A stretch of 64,000 bases of DNA from an uncultured Granulosicoccaceae bacterium. GTDB taxonomy: Bacteria > Pseudomonadota > Gammaproteobacteria > Granulosicoccales > Granulosicoccaceae. This document shows, piece after piece, positions 62,163-64,000 of this stretch (position 1 is the stretch's first letter; each line of letters opens with the position of its first letter). The position numbers were made by a program, and so were the translations under genes. The stretch spans positions 1-64,000 of the forward strand of contig CALGLE010000012.1 of assembly GCA_937930305.1 (NCBI GenBank), given 5' to 3'. A model generated the notes under the pieces. It did not search any database, was not told the DNA's origin, and saw nothing but the letters and a program-made list of their open reading frames with translations.

Positions 62163-64000
62163 GTGTTTTTATCCGAACGTATTTCAGCTGTCTTTCAGAC
62201 AGCTCCGAATGTTCACCATTGCTCAAAGGGCTTGGTGAAAATATTTGCACTTGGGATGGTCGCGTTATCCAGCCAATTCGCCCAAGCCGCAACCTTTAAT
62301 GTGTCGAATGAAGCTGAGCTGCGCAGTGCGCTGCTGGCAGCTGAATCTAATAATGAAAACGATACGATCGATTTAGGCGGCAATCTCATCACGCTAACCC
62401 AGGACCCTGTTTCCGGCGAAGGCGGTCAGTTGATTGTTGGGCCTGATGCCACCTCAAACGGTGTAAATGCATTAACTATTCAAAATGGAACTATTGAACG
62501 TGCAGCTAACAGTCCATCATTTCGCTTACTGTCGATAGTCAGAGGGCCTACTGCTGATACTGCCTCAAGCACTGTTTTTCTTGAAAATTTAGCCTTACGA
62601 AACGGCGAAGCAGATCTTAATGATACGGCAACTGTCAATGTTGAGCCGAGCGTGTCTATAGCGGCCATCGGTGGAGGCGCGGTTTACAGTAGCCGTACGC
62701 TATTGATACGTAACGTGACTTTTGAAAATAATACAGTCCTTGGCAATGGTCGCGGTGGTGCCGTGTACTCCTTGATTCAAGCTGATGTCAGCGGATCAAT
62801 ATTCCGGAATAATCAGGTACTCCCGTTGCCGAACGGACAAGGTAATGGTGGGGCGCTTTATGTTGCGAACGATTCAGTGGTCAATGACAGCGGCTTCTAC
62901 GAAAACGGTGCCACGAATGGCGGGGCGATATACGCAGCGCTGGGGTCAACACAAGCTATTTATCGAACTACATTCGAGGGCAACACTGCGACTGCTATTG
63001 GTGGTGCAGTTTGGTCGCGAACACGGCCTGAGGACAATTCCTTCGCGTCTGCCGAGATAGAAACATCGACGTTTGTGAACAACAGCGCTGGCACCGGTGG
63101 TGGTGCTATCTACTTCCAAACCCCCAGTGCTGTATCCATACTGAGCTCAACTATTTCGAACAATACTGCAGGTGGAGTGAATGGTGGCGGCTTGCGTTAC
63201 TTTCCTACTCAAGATGGCAGTGCTGTGAGCATTGTGAATACCATACTCAGTGAAAATGGTGGTGGTAACTGCAGTAATTCTAGCGGGGTTGGATTCTCAG
63301 GTGTTGCCAGTGGAAACATCACAACGGATGGTACCTGTGGCACGGATGGTTTCACTTTAGTGACAGACGCTAGTTCCATTTTTTCTGATGGTTTATCGAA
63401 TAATGGTTCGGATGACCTTCTTGATATTTCCGTATTAACTTTACCCATTGGTGAATTTAGTCCCGCTAGGGACGCGGCAGATCAATCTGCTTGCCTTTTT
63501 TCCGATCAGCGTCGGTTTAGTTCTCGAACAGATGATGGTGCCTGTGATATTGGTGCATTTGAACTCTACCCGCGAGATCTTGATACGGATCAAGACGGAG
63601 TTAATAATGAGTTAGATAATTGCCCCATGGATCCCAATCCAAATCAAGAAGACATGGATGGTGATGAGATTGGCGATGCCTGCGATTCGGTTGATAACTC
63701 GGATGATGACGGTGACGGCGTTCAGAACTTCGAAGACAACTGCCCGTTTGTTGCTAATCCTGGTCAAAGTGATGTGGACGGAAACAATATCGGTGATGCT
63801 TGTGACGATGCGGATGATGATGGTGTTTTGCAGCTGGACGACAACTGCCCCATTGATTTCAACCCCGGTCAGGTAGATTTTAATCTTGATGGTTTAGGCG
63901 ATGTTTGTAGTGATGTGGATGGGGATGAGCGCAATGATAGTTTGGACAATTGCCCAGTAGATCCGAACCCTAATCAAGAAAATAACGATGGTGATCTGTT
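62163..64000 (+). CDS. Secreted beta-helix (CSLREA/choice-of-anchor Q-like) protein with TSP3 repeats, partial
   Basis: The reading frame is open from about 62163 to the window edge (over 610 residues). A signal peptide (IFALGMVALSSQFAQA) is followed by AATFNVSNEAELRSALLAAESNN..DTIDLGG, typical of CSLREA-type right-handed beta-helix proteins. Repeated turns such as GGGAVYSSRTLLIRNVTFENN and GGALYVANDSVVNDSGFYENGA form the helix. From about residue 475 come at least four thrombospondin type 3 calcium repeats (DTDQDGVNNELDNCPMDPNP...DGDEIGDACD). The GTG at 62163 or 62235 is the start. The anchor or sorting signal lies beyond the edge. Confidence 0.85.
   Translation, partial: MFLSERISAVFQTAPNVHHCSKGLVKIFALGMVALSSQFAQAATFNVSNEAELRSALLAAESNNENDTIDLGGNLITLTQDPVSGEGGQLIVGPDATSNGVNALTIQNGTIERAANSPSFRLLSIVRGPTADTASSTVFLENLALRNGEADLNDTATVNVEPSVSIAAIGGGAVYSSRTLLIRNVTFENNTVLGNGRGGAVYSLIQADVSGSIFRNNQVLPLPNGQGNGGALYVANDSVVNDSGFYENGATNGGAIYAALGSTQAIYRTTFEGNTATAIGGAVWSRTRPEDNSFASAEIETSTFVNNSAGTGGGAIYFQTPSAVSILSSTISNNTAGGVNGGGLRYFPTQDGSAVSIVNTILSENGGGNCSNSSGVGFSGVASGNITTDGTCGTDGFTLVTDASSIFSDGLSNNGSDDLLDISVLTLPIGEFSPARDAADQSACLFSDQRRFSSRTDDGACDIGAFELYPRDLDTDQDGVNNELDNCPMDPNPNQEDMDGDEIGDACDSVDNSDDDGDGVQNFEDNCPFVANPGQSDVDGNNIGDACDDADDDGVLQLDDNCPIDFNPGQVDFNLDGLGDVCSDVDGDERNDSLDNCPVDPNPNQENNDGDL

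Overview
The window looks like the chromosome of an aerobic marine-type gammaproteobacterium. The basis is gene content and order: prmA-dusB-fis-purH, the hemF-tsaC-topA-dprA block next to def-fmt-rsmB, trkAH behind an NtrYX-type pair, pcm-tolC-lpxL-waaA with kdkA, and rhlB/trxA/rho. Base composition is moderate. Species cannot be named from the sequence; an affinity with Arenicella/Granulosicoccus-like lineages is only a guess. No tRNA, rRNA, CRISPR array, prophage or intact insertion sequence was seen.

Layout. 1-6136 (+): end of prmA, a zinc-ribbon/DUF3426 membrane protein, dusB-fis, a long purH leader full of dyads, purH, and a TauD-like dioxygenase. 6144-8472: a secreted DUF4242 protein divergent from a CadC-like membrane regulator. 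8476-12727 (-): tas-like reductase, class IV aminotransferase, DUF192 protein, aroE and an anchored OmpA-like protein. 12852-15700 (+): hemB, an OmpA-family porin and a CPBP protease lacking a clear start codon. 15763-16541 (-): SRPBCC + ArsR pair with a 24-bp operator. 16782-23349 (-): hemF, tsaC, topA, dprA and a LysM lipoprotein. 23514-33387 (+): def-fmt-rsmB-DUF4390-ntrY-ntrX-trkA-trkH, a tightly packed operon, followed by a methyltransferase and an LpxL-type acyltransferase.

35044-39356 is an accessory stretch: a small beta-barrel protein, an SDR, a VOC gene that has lost its middle, and a DGPF protein plus ECF42-type sigma factor with a recognisable own-type promoter, then a PPOX flavoprotein. 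39372-41328 (-): a glycosyltransferase-like protein and an orphan ABC ATPase. 41384-45215 (+): glnE, a zinc-finger protein, kdkA. 45264-49611 (-): waaA (with a hexanucleotide repeat), lpxL, tolC, pcm, which together build and export at the outer membrane. rhlB is divergent from trxA and rho. 53325-57503 is another accessory stretch: GH43 xylosidase, an unknown protein, small lipoproteins between 15-bp inverted repeats, and a decayed benE. 57655-61850 (+) is a probable catabolic operon (EamA transporter, 3-hydroxyisobutyrate-dehydrogenase-like enzyme, aldehyde dehydrogenase, VOC protein). The window ends inside a large secreted beta-helix protein with thrombospondin type 3 repeats.

The points most worth checking are: the ECF42 promoter match; the NtrX homologue with all ATPase/sigma-54 motifs eroded; the CSPC thioredoxin; the (KQ)n repeat in waaA; the CPBP gene without a start codon next to TSP3-containing surface proteins; the CadC-like/DUF4242 pair; and two genes (VOC, benE) carrying clean in-frame internal deletions.
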